Below, one piece after another: positions 46,769 to 58,267 of a stretch of 64,000 nt of DNA (its first letter is position 1; each line of letters begins with the position of its first letter). The DNA lies in assembly GCF_003597395.2 (NCBI RefSeq), contig NC_133772.1, positions 143,906,376-143,970,375 on the forward strand. The letters run 5' to 3'. This DNA is from Chelonoidis abingdonii. Lineage: Eukaryota; Chordata; Testudines; Testudinidae. The position numbers were made by a program, and so were the translations under genes. The notes beneath the pieces are model-generated. The model was not told where the DNA came from, did no database searches, and saw only the letters and a list, made by a program, of their open reading frames with translations.

Positions 46769-48851
46769 ATGCAATCTCCTGAGAATCAAAAAAGAGCTCC
46801 AGCATGGACCACACAGGAGGTACTGGATCTTGATCGCTATAATGGGGAAGATTCTGTGCTAACAAACTCGGTTCCAAAAGACGAAATGAAAAACATTGAA
46901 AAAAATTTCAAAGGCTATGATGAGAAAGGCCACACCAGGACTCAGTGCAGTGCAGAGTGAAAGTTAAGGAGCTCAGACAAGCCTACCAGAAAACCAAAGA
47001 AGCAAATGGAAGGTCTGGGGCAGGCCAAAAACATGCCACTTCTATGCTGAGCTGCATGCAATTCTAGGGGGGTCCACCACCACTACCCACCCCGTCCCTG
47101 GTCCGAGGTGGGGGTAGTAATCTCAGCCATGGCTGAGGATTCTGTGGATGGGGAAGATGAAGAGAAGGTAGCTTGCAGAGTAGCACACAGCACTCCGTTA
47201 GCCCAACAGCCAGGAGCTTTTTCTCACCCAGACGGAATTGCCTTCCCAGCCCTCCCAAGCCACTAGCCCAGACAGTGAAGCCATGGAAGAGACCTCTGGT
47301 GAGTGTACCTTTGTAAATATAAAATATGTTAAAAGCAAGGCGTTTTTAATGACTGATTGCCCTGAGGACTGGGATGCATTCACGGCCAGTACAGTTTGGA
47401 AAAGTTTGTTTACATGTCTGGGGATGGAGCGGAAATCCTCCAGGGACATCTCCATGAAGCACTCCTGGACGGTACTCCAAAAGCCTTTGCAGAAGGTTTC
47501 TGGGCAGGCAAGCCTTATTCTGTCCACCATGGTAGGACACTTGACCAGCATGCATGTAGCAATCGTAATTGGGTATCATTGCATGACAAAGCCTAGCTGC
47601 GTATTGGTCCCGTGTGATGCTGGCATTCAAGAACAGTCCATTTTTATTCCTCAACTATGTATCCTCAGTGAGAGTGATATATTCATGCGTAACGTGTGTT
47701 GAAATTCAGGAATTTAAGTAAGGTGACAGAGATGGCCATTCCTTACTGGGCTGTTTGCCTGCTGTTTAAAAGAATCCTTCCTTGCACGTAGGCAAGCGGG
47801 GGAGCGGAGGAGGGGAATAGCACTGGCTTTTTCACCGTTTGGCTTTCAGGGATCTTCCCCTGCTACCAGCCACGTTTGGTGGGTGGGGAAATGCGGCGGG
47901 GGGTGGTGATTAGCAGTGATCTTCCAAATGATACCAGCCATGGCGGTGGGGGAGTGGTTAAAGCAATACTTCCACTGAATGGGGGCGGGGTTTCTTGCTG
48001 CTGCATGTTACAGGAAAGAAGCATCGCCTGGAATGGGGATTTCTTGGTATTTGCGGAAAGGAGCGGCACTGTGTCTACGAGGACTGCAGAAAGGTGCGAA
48101 AGATTAATGGCTTACATGCTGCATGCAAAGCTGATTCTGCTCCCGGACCTGCGTCTCTGAGATTGTAACACCAGAGCTGCAGGGCACTTCATATTACGAT
48201 GCAAAATGCGACCTTGTCAGTGAAATCACATGTTGTTATGTAAGGTGAACGTAGTGTTGTTCCTGTGAAAGAGTATAACATTGTTCTGTACTACCATGAT
48301 TTTTTTAAAATACTTCTCTCGCCTTATTTTCTCCTTTCCCTCATGCAGCTGCATTTTCAACTCCCTTACGCCATCCAAGGCTAGCTCAGATAAGCAGACG
48401 GAAAAGAGACGCAGACGAAAACGTTCTCAGAAATCATGGAGTAACCCCAAGGAAAAGAGCTCATCTGAATGAGTGGAAGGACATGGTATAAATTACAGGA
48501 AAGATTGCCAATGAACGTAGTGGAGGACAGGAGGGACCAACGTGAGGATAGGAGAGATGCTCAAGATGAGAGGTGGCGGCAGGAAATCAAGGGTGTTAGC
48601 AGGAAGATCACTGGTGGCAGGATCAACACTGGGGCTGCGCATGATCAAACTTGATCCGCGTCTGGTTGGAGCTTCAGGACAGCAGCGGGGTCACAGAGTG
48701 TAACACCTCACCACTCCCACCGTGTTCCATATCTTTCCTACACCAGACGTGTAAGAAACGCGTGGGAAGATCTTCGTGCACCCACCCACTCCACCCCATG
48801 GGACAGCCCAACCCAAAAGGCTGTTCATCTACATGTGAAATGCTCATTTTA
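46769..48851 (+). pseudogene. Myb/SANT-like DNA-binding gene of the Harbinger element (two exons, decayed)
   Basis: In this superfamily the Myb/SANT partner binds the transposon ends and helps bring the transposase to them. Exon 1 opens at an ATG (46769) with RAPAWTTQEVLDL, the tryptophan-bearing first helix of the SANT fold. At ~46950 a tandem 5-base repeat (agtgc agtgc) shifts the frame; the next frame continues CRVKVKELRQAYQKTKEANG, the last SANT helix. A good splice donor (ctctg|gtgagt, exon end 47298) and a pyrimidine-rich acceptor ending tcatgcag (48341-48348) delimit a ~1.05 kb intron. Across it the frame joins into LAQISRRKRDADENV, a basic region, and stops at 48489-48491. A further frame at 48469-48654 keeps an Arg/Asp-rich stretch (EDRRDQREDRRDAQDERWRQ). 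Not functional. Confidence 0.8.
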
Positions 48852-49129
48852 ACGGCTCTTTTCTTCCTCCTATTCTCCTTCCCAACCACATCCAGGATAC
48901 CTTGTCAGTTCTCTCCCTCTTTCTTTTATAATGACTTTTATAAGAATACATGATTTTTAAAATGATAGTGACTTTATTTCCTTAAGCAGCTGTAATCGAA
49001 GGGGGAGGGCGTGGGTTGCTTAAGGGAATGAGTCAATCAAGGGGCAGGTGTCGCTCATCAACCGGGTAACAAACACATACAGTCACACTGACTCTGGCCC
49101 GTGCAAATGAAACTCGTTTTCAATGGCAT

Positions 49130-50422
49130 TCTCTGATGTGCAGCCGCTTTCTCTGGTGTGCGTCTTCTAATTTCCCTGCGTATCTGGCTGTGTTGTAATC
49201 AGTGGCCAGCTGATTTGCCTCAGCCTCCCACCCTGCCCCTAAAGGTCTTTCCCCTTACTCTCACACAGATTTGTGGGAGCAAACAGCAAAGCAAGCAATA
49301 ACAATAGGGGACATTGGTTTGGCTGAGGGTCTCGAGCGAGTCAGTAATGTGCGCCAGCGCGCCTTTTAACGGCCAAATCACTATTCTGCCATCCCATCTG
49401 CACTTGCTCAGCCTGTAGTTTGAACAGCTTCTGACCTGGCTGTTTCAGGTTTGCCTGTGTATGGCTTCTGCAAGCCATGGCATCAAGGGGGTAGGCTGGC
49501 GTCTCCCAGGACTCAGACGACCAGGCATTTCACATCCCAAACTGTTTTTTCTTGGTCTCGCGGAAGTAATTCCTTGCTGCAGCCATGTTTTAAACAAGTA
49601 GTGTTCCTGAAGACGTGAGATCTTATGTAACTCTTCCTGCACATCCCACATGGAACGTTGTGAATTCCCCAGTGCTTGCAGCCCATTGAAAAGTACCCTT
49701 TGCAGTTTATGTATGGGGTGCCCTGGTGCTCCGGTGCCAGATAGGATATGGGTTTCCGTCTATCACCCCCCACAGTTAGGGGAATCCCCTTGCAGGCAAA
49801 GCATTCACTATGAACTGCACATTCCTCAGAGTCATAGACCCTTTTGTAGCAGCAGTCTACATGATTTGCCTTTGGCTACTTGCATCAGCAGCAGCCCCCA
49901 CAGTAGATTTTCCCCACGCCAATTGAATTCCCACTGAACGGAGCCTGTCTACGTGCAAGTTCCAGTAGGGCTATTGCCACTTGCTTCTCCACTGTGAGGG
50001 CTGCTCTCATCTTGGTAATGTCTGGCGTTTCAGGCGCGGGGAAGCAAGTCACAATAAGTTCCATGAAAGTGCCCTTACGCATGCGAAAGTTTTGCAGCCA
50101 CTGCGAATCATCCCACACCTGCAAAACTTATGTGGTCCCACCAGTCTGTGCTTGTTTCCGGGCGGAACCAATACTCGGCGTTCATGGCTAGAACCTGCCC
50201 CTCATTACAGCAGGTCTCCAAAGTGCGCAGGGGCCCGTGGTTTGGAGGAATTCTGTGTCCATGTCTCATTCCACTCTCGTCGCCGCACTGCGTAGCCACC
50301 TCCTCCTCCTCGCCTGGCTTTGCAGGTCCGCGTTCAGCATAGACTGCACGAGAATGCGTGATGGTGTTTACAACGTCCATGATTGCAGTATTGATCTGAG
50401 CGAGTGGTTCCATGCTTGCCAT
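49130..50422 (-). pseudogene. Harbinger (PIF family) DDE transposase, decayed
   Basis: The enzyme would cut the element out and paste it at TWA sites. On the minus strand the N-terminus starts at the ATG at 50422 (MASMEPLAQINTAI) and keeps ETSTDWWD; the frame then shifts to 50124-49885 with DDSQWLQNFRMRKGTFMEL and RAALTVEKQVAIALLELA, a helix-turn-helix-like region. Farther on are an I-D-G triplet (about 49755-49770), the usual setting of the first catalytic Asp, and LAPEHQGTPYIN.KGYFSM at 49740-49680. The position of the second Asp (SHVFRNT at about 49600) no longer has an acidic residue. The C-terminal part is fragmentary, with MPWLAEAIHRQ near 49450-49480. At least four frame changes or stops are present; it is inactive. 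Confidence 0.83.
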
Positions 50423-50870
50423 GCGTGGCGTCTGTTATGGAACAGTTCACCATGGGCACGGGAAGTGTAGCGAAACCGGAAAGGAAAAGGCGAGGAGAAG
50501 AAAGGAGCTGAGAAGAGGGAAAGATTGTAAAGCGCACGGTGTCTCTTCTTTCATGTGAGGAGGGGGTGAGGCTGTACCAGAACCACCTGCCACAATGATT
50601 TTTGCCCCATCAGGCACTGGGATCTCAAACCACGAATTCCTAAGGGTGGAAGGAGTGACCTTGCTCGGAAACTATGAAGAATAGCTAAGCCGCGATAGCT
50701 ACCAATAGTGCAACGCTCCAGAAAATCAATGCTAGCCTCGGGTGGACACACATTCGTCGATATTTAATTGTGGTGTTAGTGTGGCCTGCATTGCAGCTCG
50801 ACTTTATACAATCTGTTTTACAAAACCAGTTTATGTAAAATCGGAATAATCCCGTAGTGTAGACGTACCC

Positions 50871-50936
50871 TAAGGTGCCACAAGGACTCCTCATTGTTTT
50901 TGCTGATACAGACTAACACAGCTACCCCTCTGAAAT
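50871..50936 (-). mobile_element. Penelope-like fragment, reverse arm, right part
   Basis: taaggtgccacaaggactcc, tcattgtttttgctgataca and gactaacacagctacccctc complete the reverse arm begun at 46340. The TAA is the Harbinger target duplication. Confidence 0.8.
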
Positions 50937-51084
50937 ATAGCAACTGGAGAAGTCATCCCTGGGATTTCCAAAGGCCATGAATACAGTATATTCAAACATT
51001 CATGCTGGCAACTCTATCCATGTGTAAATGCAGCTGGCTCAGTGTGAAACGGAGCAATGCAAGCACAGAGATCCTTCTCCATTG

Positions 51085-51350
51085 TCTTAGGATTCATCGA
51101 CACAGCCATTAAACACTCATGGCTGGTCCAGAACAGCTGACTCAGGCTTGTGGGACTTAGGCTTCTGGATTGTAGACATTCGGTCTAGAGTCCGAGCTCT
51201 GGGATTCTGTGATGGTCCCAGAGCCTAGGCTCCAGCCCGAGCCTGAATGTCTATACTGCAATTTTTTAGCTCAGTAGCCTGAGCCCGAGACAGCTGACCT
51301 ATGCCAGCACATCTGCGCCACTTTTATTCCAGTGTAAATGTACCCTTTGT
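51085..51350. mobile_element. MITE, self-complementary (same family as 40146-40415)
   Basis: Shares gacacagccattaaacactc-type start, aacagctgactcaggcttgt, tgtagacattcggtctagag, gtcccagagcctaggctcca, gcctgaatgtctatactgca and cctgagcccgagacagctga, with the two halves mirrored. No protein. Confidence 0.6.
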
Positions 51351-52152
51351 CTCCAGCACTAGTATCACTAAATACGGATAGGCCCAGGTAGTCAGCGATC
51401 TACCTGGAAATGACACATTAAATCAACACAGTAGGTAGTATTGCTATGGCGTTAACGTATCTCATCGAAGAACCTATGGGATAATGTTGCTTGGTTTCTT
51501 TAGTTAACATTTGGCTCCAGATTTGTGAGGACAACCAACTTATGCATCTGCATATGCGAGTAGGAAGTGGCATTTTTAGTACAAGGGGCTTTCAGATGAT
51601 TTCATTGTGTCATTCACGGCATTGTTCTCTTGAATGTGAGTCACTTTTCTGGGCTGGATGACTGCATCATGGGCATGGGTGGGGGGAGGTTCTTTGATAA
51701 TGCTAAGGCAATCAGTGCAAACATTAGACCACGTGCTCCAAAATGGTCATTACCAAGCCAGAAGAGGAAATATACAGGTTCTAAGAGTATATGCTAGGCC
51801 AAGGGTATGTATGAACGGAACCTTCTCCACTAACATTTTGCTGGGAGTGAAGAAGACTGATAAAATGATCATGACCAATGTCAAAAGAATTTATTTTTAT
51901 ATTGTTTTGTAAAGATCCAGGGCCAGATTTTTAAAGGTGTTCCCCACTCATTTAGGTACCAAAATAAGTTCTGCTTTTCAAAAAAACTCAGATCTATACT
52001 GAGACCAATGGATGCTCAGAACTTCTGAAAACTCCGATATTTCATTTAGGTGCTTAAACAAACAGTGCTGGGTGCTGAGCAATTCTGAACATGAGACCCT
52101 GCTGCCATTGGGAGTGTTATTGCAATTATTTAGGGTTTTTTTATAGAAATGT
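51351..52152. other. Unassigned DNA with an old repeat
   Basis: Between about 51905 and 52100 words such as ggtgcttaaacaaacagtgc and gggtgctgagcaattctgaa recall the old repeat at 36230-36500. Nothing else recognised. Confidence 0.35.
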
Positions 52153-52336
52153 CATAGAATATCAGGGTAAGAAGGGACCTCAGGAGGTCATCCAGTCCAA
52201 TCCCCTGCTCAAAGCAGGACTAATCCCCAGAAAGATTTTTACCCCAGTTCCCTAAATGGCCCCCTCAGGGATTAAACTCACAACTCTGGGTTTAGCAGGC
52301 CAATGCTCAAACCAATGAGCTCTCCCTCCCCGCATC
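52153..52336 (-). mobile_element. tRNA-derived SINE with CR1-type tail
   Basis: On the minus strand it begins ggggagggagagctcattgg (A box) with tttgagcattggcctgctaa, then cccagagttgtgagtttaat (B box). It ends in the CR1-like tail, with ggatgacctcctgaggtccc and tgatattctatg. Same family as the SINEs at 14017 and 15612. Confidence 0.9.
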
Positions 52337-54285
52337 TGTACAGGCATACACACACATACATACATATGTATGGGGGGAGGGGTGTAAGAAAGAGGCACTA
52401 CTTTCCTTGAATTTTAGAGGACACTACTATAAATGAATAATAATACATATACACTCTATATGAATGAAGCTACATAAAAAGAAAACCCTTTGACATTTAA
52501 TGGTCCTTTCATTCTCATTTTTTCACGTCCCTGGCTCCCTTGTGCCCAGCAAAGTGCCTGCGGAACAGCTTCTGTTACCCAGACAAACAGCTCGATAGAT
52601 GTTACCAGCGAGTCAATGAAATTAAATAACCCCTCCGTTAAACTCATGTTCAGAATTTAACTGCAACTGACAAAACCAAAGCAGCTCAGAATCAGTGCTA
52701 TTTTGTCCTTAAATTCCCTGTTCTGCCCAAGTTTTGAAACATACTGTAGCTAACATCTGAGGTCATCTGCTGCAATACCCGGAGGCAATGGCAGCCTTGG
52801 CTCTGGCTTTCTTTGCGTTTGTCTCTTTCAGCTAGGCCCACACCACTGTTTTCATGTGGATTGAACAGCGCCTGGCTCCAGTGTCTGCTCCTTTTTATTT
52901 TTATCTCTTGGTACATAAAATAGCAACATTGCTGGAGCTTCCAGGTCTCTCTGTGTGTGTGAGTGTGCACATGAGCGAGAGTGCACATGTGTATGTGTAT
53001 GAGAGATGTGTGTGCATGTTTGAGACAAAACATATATGTGTGCATGTGTGAGGAAGCATGCACTTGTGCACGTGCGAGAATGATTGTGAGAGTGAGAGAG
53101 TGAATGCACGTGTGTGTATGCGAGTACTGAGAAAGTAAGAGATCTGAAAAGAAACTCACCCTGTCCTGAATAATAAGTGGGGGAATGAGGCAGGCGGGGG
53201 GGGCGATGTAAAATCTCTCTTCAAAACACAAACAGCCCAGGCGGCTTCACCATTCATGCAGTTTGTTTCAAAGCATCACTCCAAACCCTTTGGATTTGCT
53301 GATTTCTTGGCAATACTGTTACACAAACCCAAGCAACAGGTCAGGGGTAGCTCAGTAATTTACTAGTGCACGTCCCATCAGTGCCCTCCCACACAACTCA
53401 CATTCTTCTTCTCACAATGTCTCTCTCCACATTATAGATTCGATTCCCGTTCATCCAATGTAGTCACTTGACCTCCTTTTCTCCCTCTCCCTGCTTTTCT
53501 TTTCCTATCCTAGGGAGACGCTAATCTTTCCCATGGGGAAACAAAACAAGCAGGAGGATGACAAAGGACAGAGAAAGGGATTCTTCTCCAGGCAAGGCTG
53601 AGAAAAGCGGAGAGAAAAGAATGAGCCACATAAAAATGCTTCTTTACTAGCATTAGCAGCACTCTCTGTCAGTGTGATAGCACTGACCCAATTGCAGTTG
53701 TCATTAGTCCTCTCCCAGGCAGTATATTGGCAGCGTGGGGGGAGCATGTTTTTTACTCTCACAAGAGCAAGAGCAGCCTTTCCAATTCAGTCACCAGCAT
53801 TTCTGCACTTGCAAAGATCAACACGAGGTCTGTCCCTCACTGCACTGAGTATGCTGGTCCTAATCCAGCGAACACATTTCATTTCCCCACTGATTGCAAT
53901 GGGACTACCCCCATGTTAATGTTAAAAGTGCACGTGAAGGCTTTGCTGGATCAGGACTCTCGGCATGATCTGATTTCTTCTAGGTATTGTGACAAAAATG
54001 GGTTTTGAAGCATTTGAAGGAGGAAAAGGTTCACATCTGGGATGGTGCCCCTGGTGTATGAAAGCGTGAAGATGGTTGTAAGGACCCCGGCTATGGGGGC
54101 GTGGGCTGGAGGAGTCTTGAGAACATGGTCTGAATTCAGTCTAGAGGGTGAAGGCCAGAAGCTGGAGTCCATTGCAGTGTCATGCCACAGGATCAGGTGG
54201 GAGTCAAAGTTGATAAGCCGCACTGGCTCAGAGCCAAGCGAGACAGCCAAAGCCGGGTGAGCGGAAGAGACGCAGGGCGAAATCA
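52337..54285. other. Unassigned DNA with a GT-rich tract
   Basis: No gene. The stretch 52948-53125 is an imperfect (TG)n/(GA)n tract (tctctgtgtgtgtgagtgtg and similar), which produces long His/Thr/Ser-rich open stretches on the other strand that are not genes. Confidence 0.5.
52948..53125. repeat. Imperfect GT/GA microsatellite
   Basis: An interrupted tg and ga array of ~180 bases. Confidence 0.85.
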
Positions 54286-54394
54286 GGGTGAACAGATATC
54301 CCAGTTTTATAGGGACAGTCCTGATATCTGGGGCTTTATCTTATATAAGCTCCTATTACCTGCCACTTTTCTCACACTTGCTATCTGGTCACTC
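54286..54394. mobile_element. Small terminal-repeat element (relative of 40035-40132)
   Basis: Left gggtgaacagatatcccagt, right ttgctatctggtcactc, with TA at 54395-54396 and CA at 54284-54285, probably a mutated TA. The interior (agggacagtcctgatatctg, ggctttatcttatataagct) matches the relative well. Confidence 0.65.
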
Positions 54395-54633
54395 TAGGCG
54401 AGGGATCAGGATCAGGGTCAGGGCCAGGAACCAGAAGCAAGGTAAGGCATCTGCAGCATGCACCAGGGTCTGTTTGCAGTAGCAAGCCAGGGATCAACCT
54501 AGTTACACGGACAGCCTCCAGCTGTATCCTCTAGGCCTTATGAGTGTGCCTGGGCCAATTAGGGAACACAGCAGGCTCCTCCAGCCAAAACCTCCAGGAG
54601 CAGGACATCCAGTGGTTCTTGAATCCACAGAGG

Positions 54634-55752
54634 TCATAGAATCATAGAATATCAGGATTGGAAGGGACCTCAGGAGGTATCTAATCCAACCTCCTGCTCA
54701 TAGCAGGGCCAATCCCCAACTAAATCATCCCAGACAGGGCTTTGTCAAACCTGACCTTAAAAACCTTTAAGGAAGAACATTCCACCACCTCCCCAGGTAA
54801 CCCATTCCAGTGCTTCACCACCCTCCTAGTGAAAAAGATTTTCCTAAGATCCAACCTAAACCTCCCCCACGCAACTTTTAGCAGCCATTGACTCCTTATT
54901 TTCATCAGTCCACTGAAAAACAGCTGATCCATACGTCTTTGGAACTTGCTTTTAGGCGAGTGAGTTCGCCAAAGCAGCTCTACAATCCCCCCATTCCTTC
55001 TTCTGCAGACTAAAACTATCCCCATGTTCCCTCTTATGCCTCTCCTTCCTATCATGTGCTCACCCCTAATCATTTTTGTGCCCTCCGCTGGACTCTTTCC
55101 AATTTTCCAACTCGTTTCTTTAGCGTGGCCCCAACTGGACACAGTACTCGCGACGGAGCCCACCAATGTCGATAGAAGGGAATTGATCACCTCCTCGATC
55201 TGCTGGCAATGCCCCTACTTATTAAAGCCAAAATGTCTAGGCCTTCTCGCAAACCAGGGCACACTGTGGACTCTATCTAGCTTTCTCCATCACTCTAACC
55301 CCTAGGTCCTTTCTGCCAGAACTGCTGCCTAAGCCCTTCGGTCCCTAGTCTGTAACAGTCAATGGGATTACTTTGTCCTAGGTGCAGCGACTCTGCCTTT
55401 TCCTTGATGTGAATTCATCAGTGGTTCTGGTGGCCCCCTCCTCTAATTTGTCTAGGTCCCTCTGTATCCTATCCCTACCCTCTCAGGCTCTACGCGTTCC
55501 TCCTCAGTAGCATCTGCAAATTGCTGATGCGTGTGCAGTCCACACAATCTCCTGCATCGCTTAATAAAATATTGAACAAAACCGGCCCCAGGACCGACCC
55601 TTGGGGCACTCCACTTGAAACTGGCTGCCAACTAGACATGAAGCCACTGATCACTACCTGTTGAGCCTGATGCTCTAGCCAGCTTTCTATCCACCTTACA
55701 GTCCATTCATCCAGCCCATACTTCTTTAACTTGCTGGCAAGAATACTGCCAT
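54634..55752 (-). mobile_element. CR1 LINE, RT palm to 3' tail, with a catalytic change and a deletion-rich patch
   Basis: On the minus strand, 55747 onward reads SILASKLKKYGLDEWTVRWI, and SGVPQGSVLGPVLFNI at 55615-55568, the RT palm. The catalytic box near 55509-55520 reads F-A-D-A where CR1 has F-A-D-D, so the second Asp is lost, and the frame shifts there. The last part (55190-54720) keeps [20 protein letters not shown] and ends LDKALSGMI with stop. The tail ends at ctatgattctatga (54634). Between about 54880 and 55480 many single bases are missing relative to other CR1 copies, while both flanks are clean. The copy breaks off at ~55750 into unrelated DNA. Confidence 0.93.
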
Positions 55753-56640
55753 CATAGGCTGCTCTTCCCTCTTTTGCCAGCGCTGCCCAAGGGGGTGAGA
55801 TGAGGGCCACAGGGACTCAACAGCAGTAGAACCGACCTGTGGATCTTAACAAAAGCAGACACACAAGCTCTAGGGGTTGGTGCCATTGGTGGTATAGAGG
55901 GGGCACTGGGTTGGAGCAGGTCAGAAGTAAGGACAGAGACATGAAGGACCTTGAATGCAAGGACAACACCTTTGAGCTTGATGCTGTGGCAAATAAAGAG
56001 TTAGTAGGGGGAGTAAGTCACAGTGAGTGGCAGGGAAAATAGTATTTCTCCCCACCAGAAAAGAAAATAATGGCCATCATTCTCTTCTCAGTAAACCACT
56101 TTTACTCCAGTGCAAGTGAGAGGAGAACCAGGCAGAATCTATCTGGAGTGTGAGAGGAGGCTAGGTACAATCTGTGTGTTTCAAAAACAAGACGCGATTG
56201 AATTCAGATGGATCGAAGGGCATTCAATGCCCCATCTTCATCTGTCACCAAGGAGCCTTCTCTATCATTATCATGCAGGTCAGCTCCAAGGAGAGCCCAG
56301 TAATACGTGGAACCGTATGAAGGTGAATAAGCTGCTCAGTTGAGATTGCCTAAGAAATTGCTGCTCTGAAGCAGAGTTCTGCATGCACCTGTTCTCAACA
56401 GATAAATATTTTACTTCCTTGGTAAATATGCACAGTTACTCCAAAGAGCCATGAGTAGACTCATATTTGGCAACATCTGCTTTTGATCTCAGTGGCTGGC
56501 TTTGAGTAAACAGGTGCATGCTGGGATTTTGTACACAACAAGGAGATGGTTTTGTAAATGCGACTGCGAAGAGGTGGCATGACATTGGTGCAGAAGTAAA
56601 TTTTCAGCAAACTAATTTCAGGGATATGGGTAGGATAGAG
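55753..56640. other. Unassigned DNA
   Basis: No feature recognised. Confidence 0.4.
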
Positions 56641-58262
56641 TCATAGATTCCAAGGTCAGAAGGGACTATTGTGAACATCTAGTCTGACCTCCTGTATAAC
56701 ACAGGCCAGAGAACTTCACCAAAATAAATCCTAGAGCAAATCTTTTAGAAAAAAATCCAGTCGTGATTTAAAAATTGCCAGTGATGGAAAATCCAGCATG
56801 ACCCTTGGTAAATTGTTCAGTGGTTAAATACTCTCACCATTAAAACTTTCCACCTTATTTTCATTCTGAATTCGTCTAGCCTTAGTTTCCAGCCATTGGA
56901 TCATGTTACAACTTTCCCTGCTAGACTGAAATGCCCATTATTGAACATTTGTTCCCTATGTCAGTACTTATAGACTGATCAAGTCATCCCTTAACCTTCT
57001 GTCTGTTAAGTTAAGTAAATTGATCTCCTCGAGCCTGTCATTATCAGGCATGTTTCTAGTCCTTCAATCATTCTCATGTTTTTCTTTGGGCTCTCCCGAA
57101 TTTATCAACATCGTTCTTGAATTTTGGACACTGTATTACAGCAGTGGTCTCACCAGTGCAAAATAAAGAGGTAAAATAACCTCTCTGCTCCTACCTGAGA
57201 TTCCCCTGTTTATTCGTCCAAGGATCACATTAGCTCTTTTGGTCACAGAGTTGCACAGGGAGCTCATGTTCAACTGATTATTCACCACAAACCCCAAATC
57301 TTTTTCAGAGTCTCTGTTTCGCAGGATAGAGTTTTCCACCTTATAAGCATGACCCACATTCCTATATGTATACATTAAGCTGTGTTAAAACACATATTGT
57401 TTCCTTGCACCCAGTTTACCGAGCAATCCAGCTATTCTGAACCAGTGACCTCTCCTCTTTCTTCTTTACAAATCCCGCATTTTTGGGGTCATCTGCAAAA
57501 TTTTATCAGTGATGATTTTGTTTTCTTCCAGGTCACTGATAAAAATGTTGAAAAGTGTAGAGCCAAGAACAGATCCCTGGAGGATCCTGCTACAAACAAA
57601 TCCGTTTGATGGTGATTCCCCTTTAAATTACTTTTTGAGACCTATCAGTCAGCTTGTAATCCATTTAAAGTGTGCGGTGTTAATTTTAGATCATTCTAGT
57701 CTTTCAATCAAAATGTCACGTGGTACCAAGTCAAATGTCTTACAAAAGTCTATTACAACAACACTATTACCTTTATCAACCAAATATATAATCTCATTTA
57801 AAATATATGCTGTTAGTTTGACAGGAACTGTCTTCCACAAACCCATATCGATCAACATGAATTATATTACTCTCCTTTAATTATTTATTAATTGAGACCC
57901 TTATCAGCCACTCCTTTATCTTGCCGGGGACTGATGTCACATTGACATGCCTACAATTATCCAGGTCATCCCATTTATGCTTTTTAAAATATTGGCACAA
58001 CGTTAGTTTTCTTCCAGTCTTCTGGAATTTTCCCATCATTCCAAGACTTATCGAAAAATCAACTTGGCCAGTTCTTTTAAAACATAAAGGCCATATGACT
58101 TTTCAGCCACTACGCAAGTACGTCGTGAACAACAGGAATCCTTCCACTTGGTCCAGGACTTTAATAACCACAAACCTTCAAGATAGTCATAAAAGTGCAT
58201 GTCACTTGCAGATCTGTACAGAAAAGACTGCAATTAAGAGAGATAAAAGGATCTAGAAACAT
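56641..58262 (-). mobile_element. Old CR1-clade LINE, ~1.6 kb
   Basis: The minus-strand peptide 57375-57136 reads VENSILRNRDSEKDLGFVVN, then NQLNMSSLCNSVTKRANVIL and REVILPLYFALVRPLL, the CR1 region after the RT palm. Upstream (57500-58080) RT sequence is present with many stops; the 3' end (tctgaccttggaatctatga) closes at 56641. It is more diverged than the CR1 copies at 39.4 and 45.7 kb and represents an old subfamily. The upstream limit is uncertain. Confidence 0.88.
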
Positions 58263-58267
58263 CAATT

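Larger units (their letters stand above)
46377..50870. mobile_element. PIF/Harbinger DNA transposon, 4.5 kb, two-gene, decayed
   Basis: The left end is ggcctggtctacactacgcg and the right end, reversed, gggtacgtctacactacggg. The insertion is flanked by TAA at 46374-46376 and 50871-50873, the 3-bp target typical of PIF/Harbinger. Outside these, the two halves of a Penelope-like copy join cleanly, which fixes the borders. Inside are a Myb/SANT-like gene on the plus strand and a DDE transposase gene on the minus strand, converging, the classic gene pair of Harbinger elements. Both are broken by stops and frameshifts, so the copy is dead. Its length fits an autonomous ancestor; many shorter relatives keep only the ends. 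Confidence 0.93.

Noticed and set aside
47198..47702. Frames of 100-154 codons inside the Harbinger element
   Set aside because: They lie in the inferred intron of the SANT gene on both strands and show no SANT or DDE motif.
52698..53231. 177-codon minus-strand frame rich in His, Thr and Ser
   Set aside because: It is a translation of the GT/GA microsatellite at 52948-53125.
53341..53470. Another tRNA-derived SINE (gggtagctcagtaatttact)
   Set aside because: Only the A-box-like words match; no B box or CR1 tail follows.
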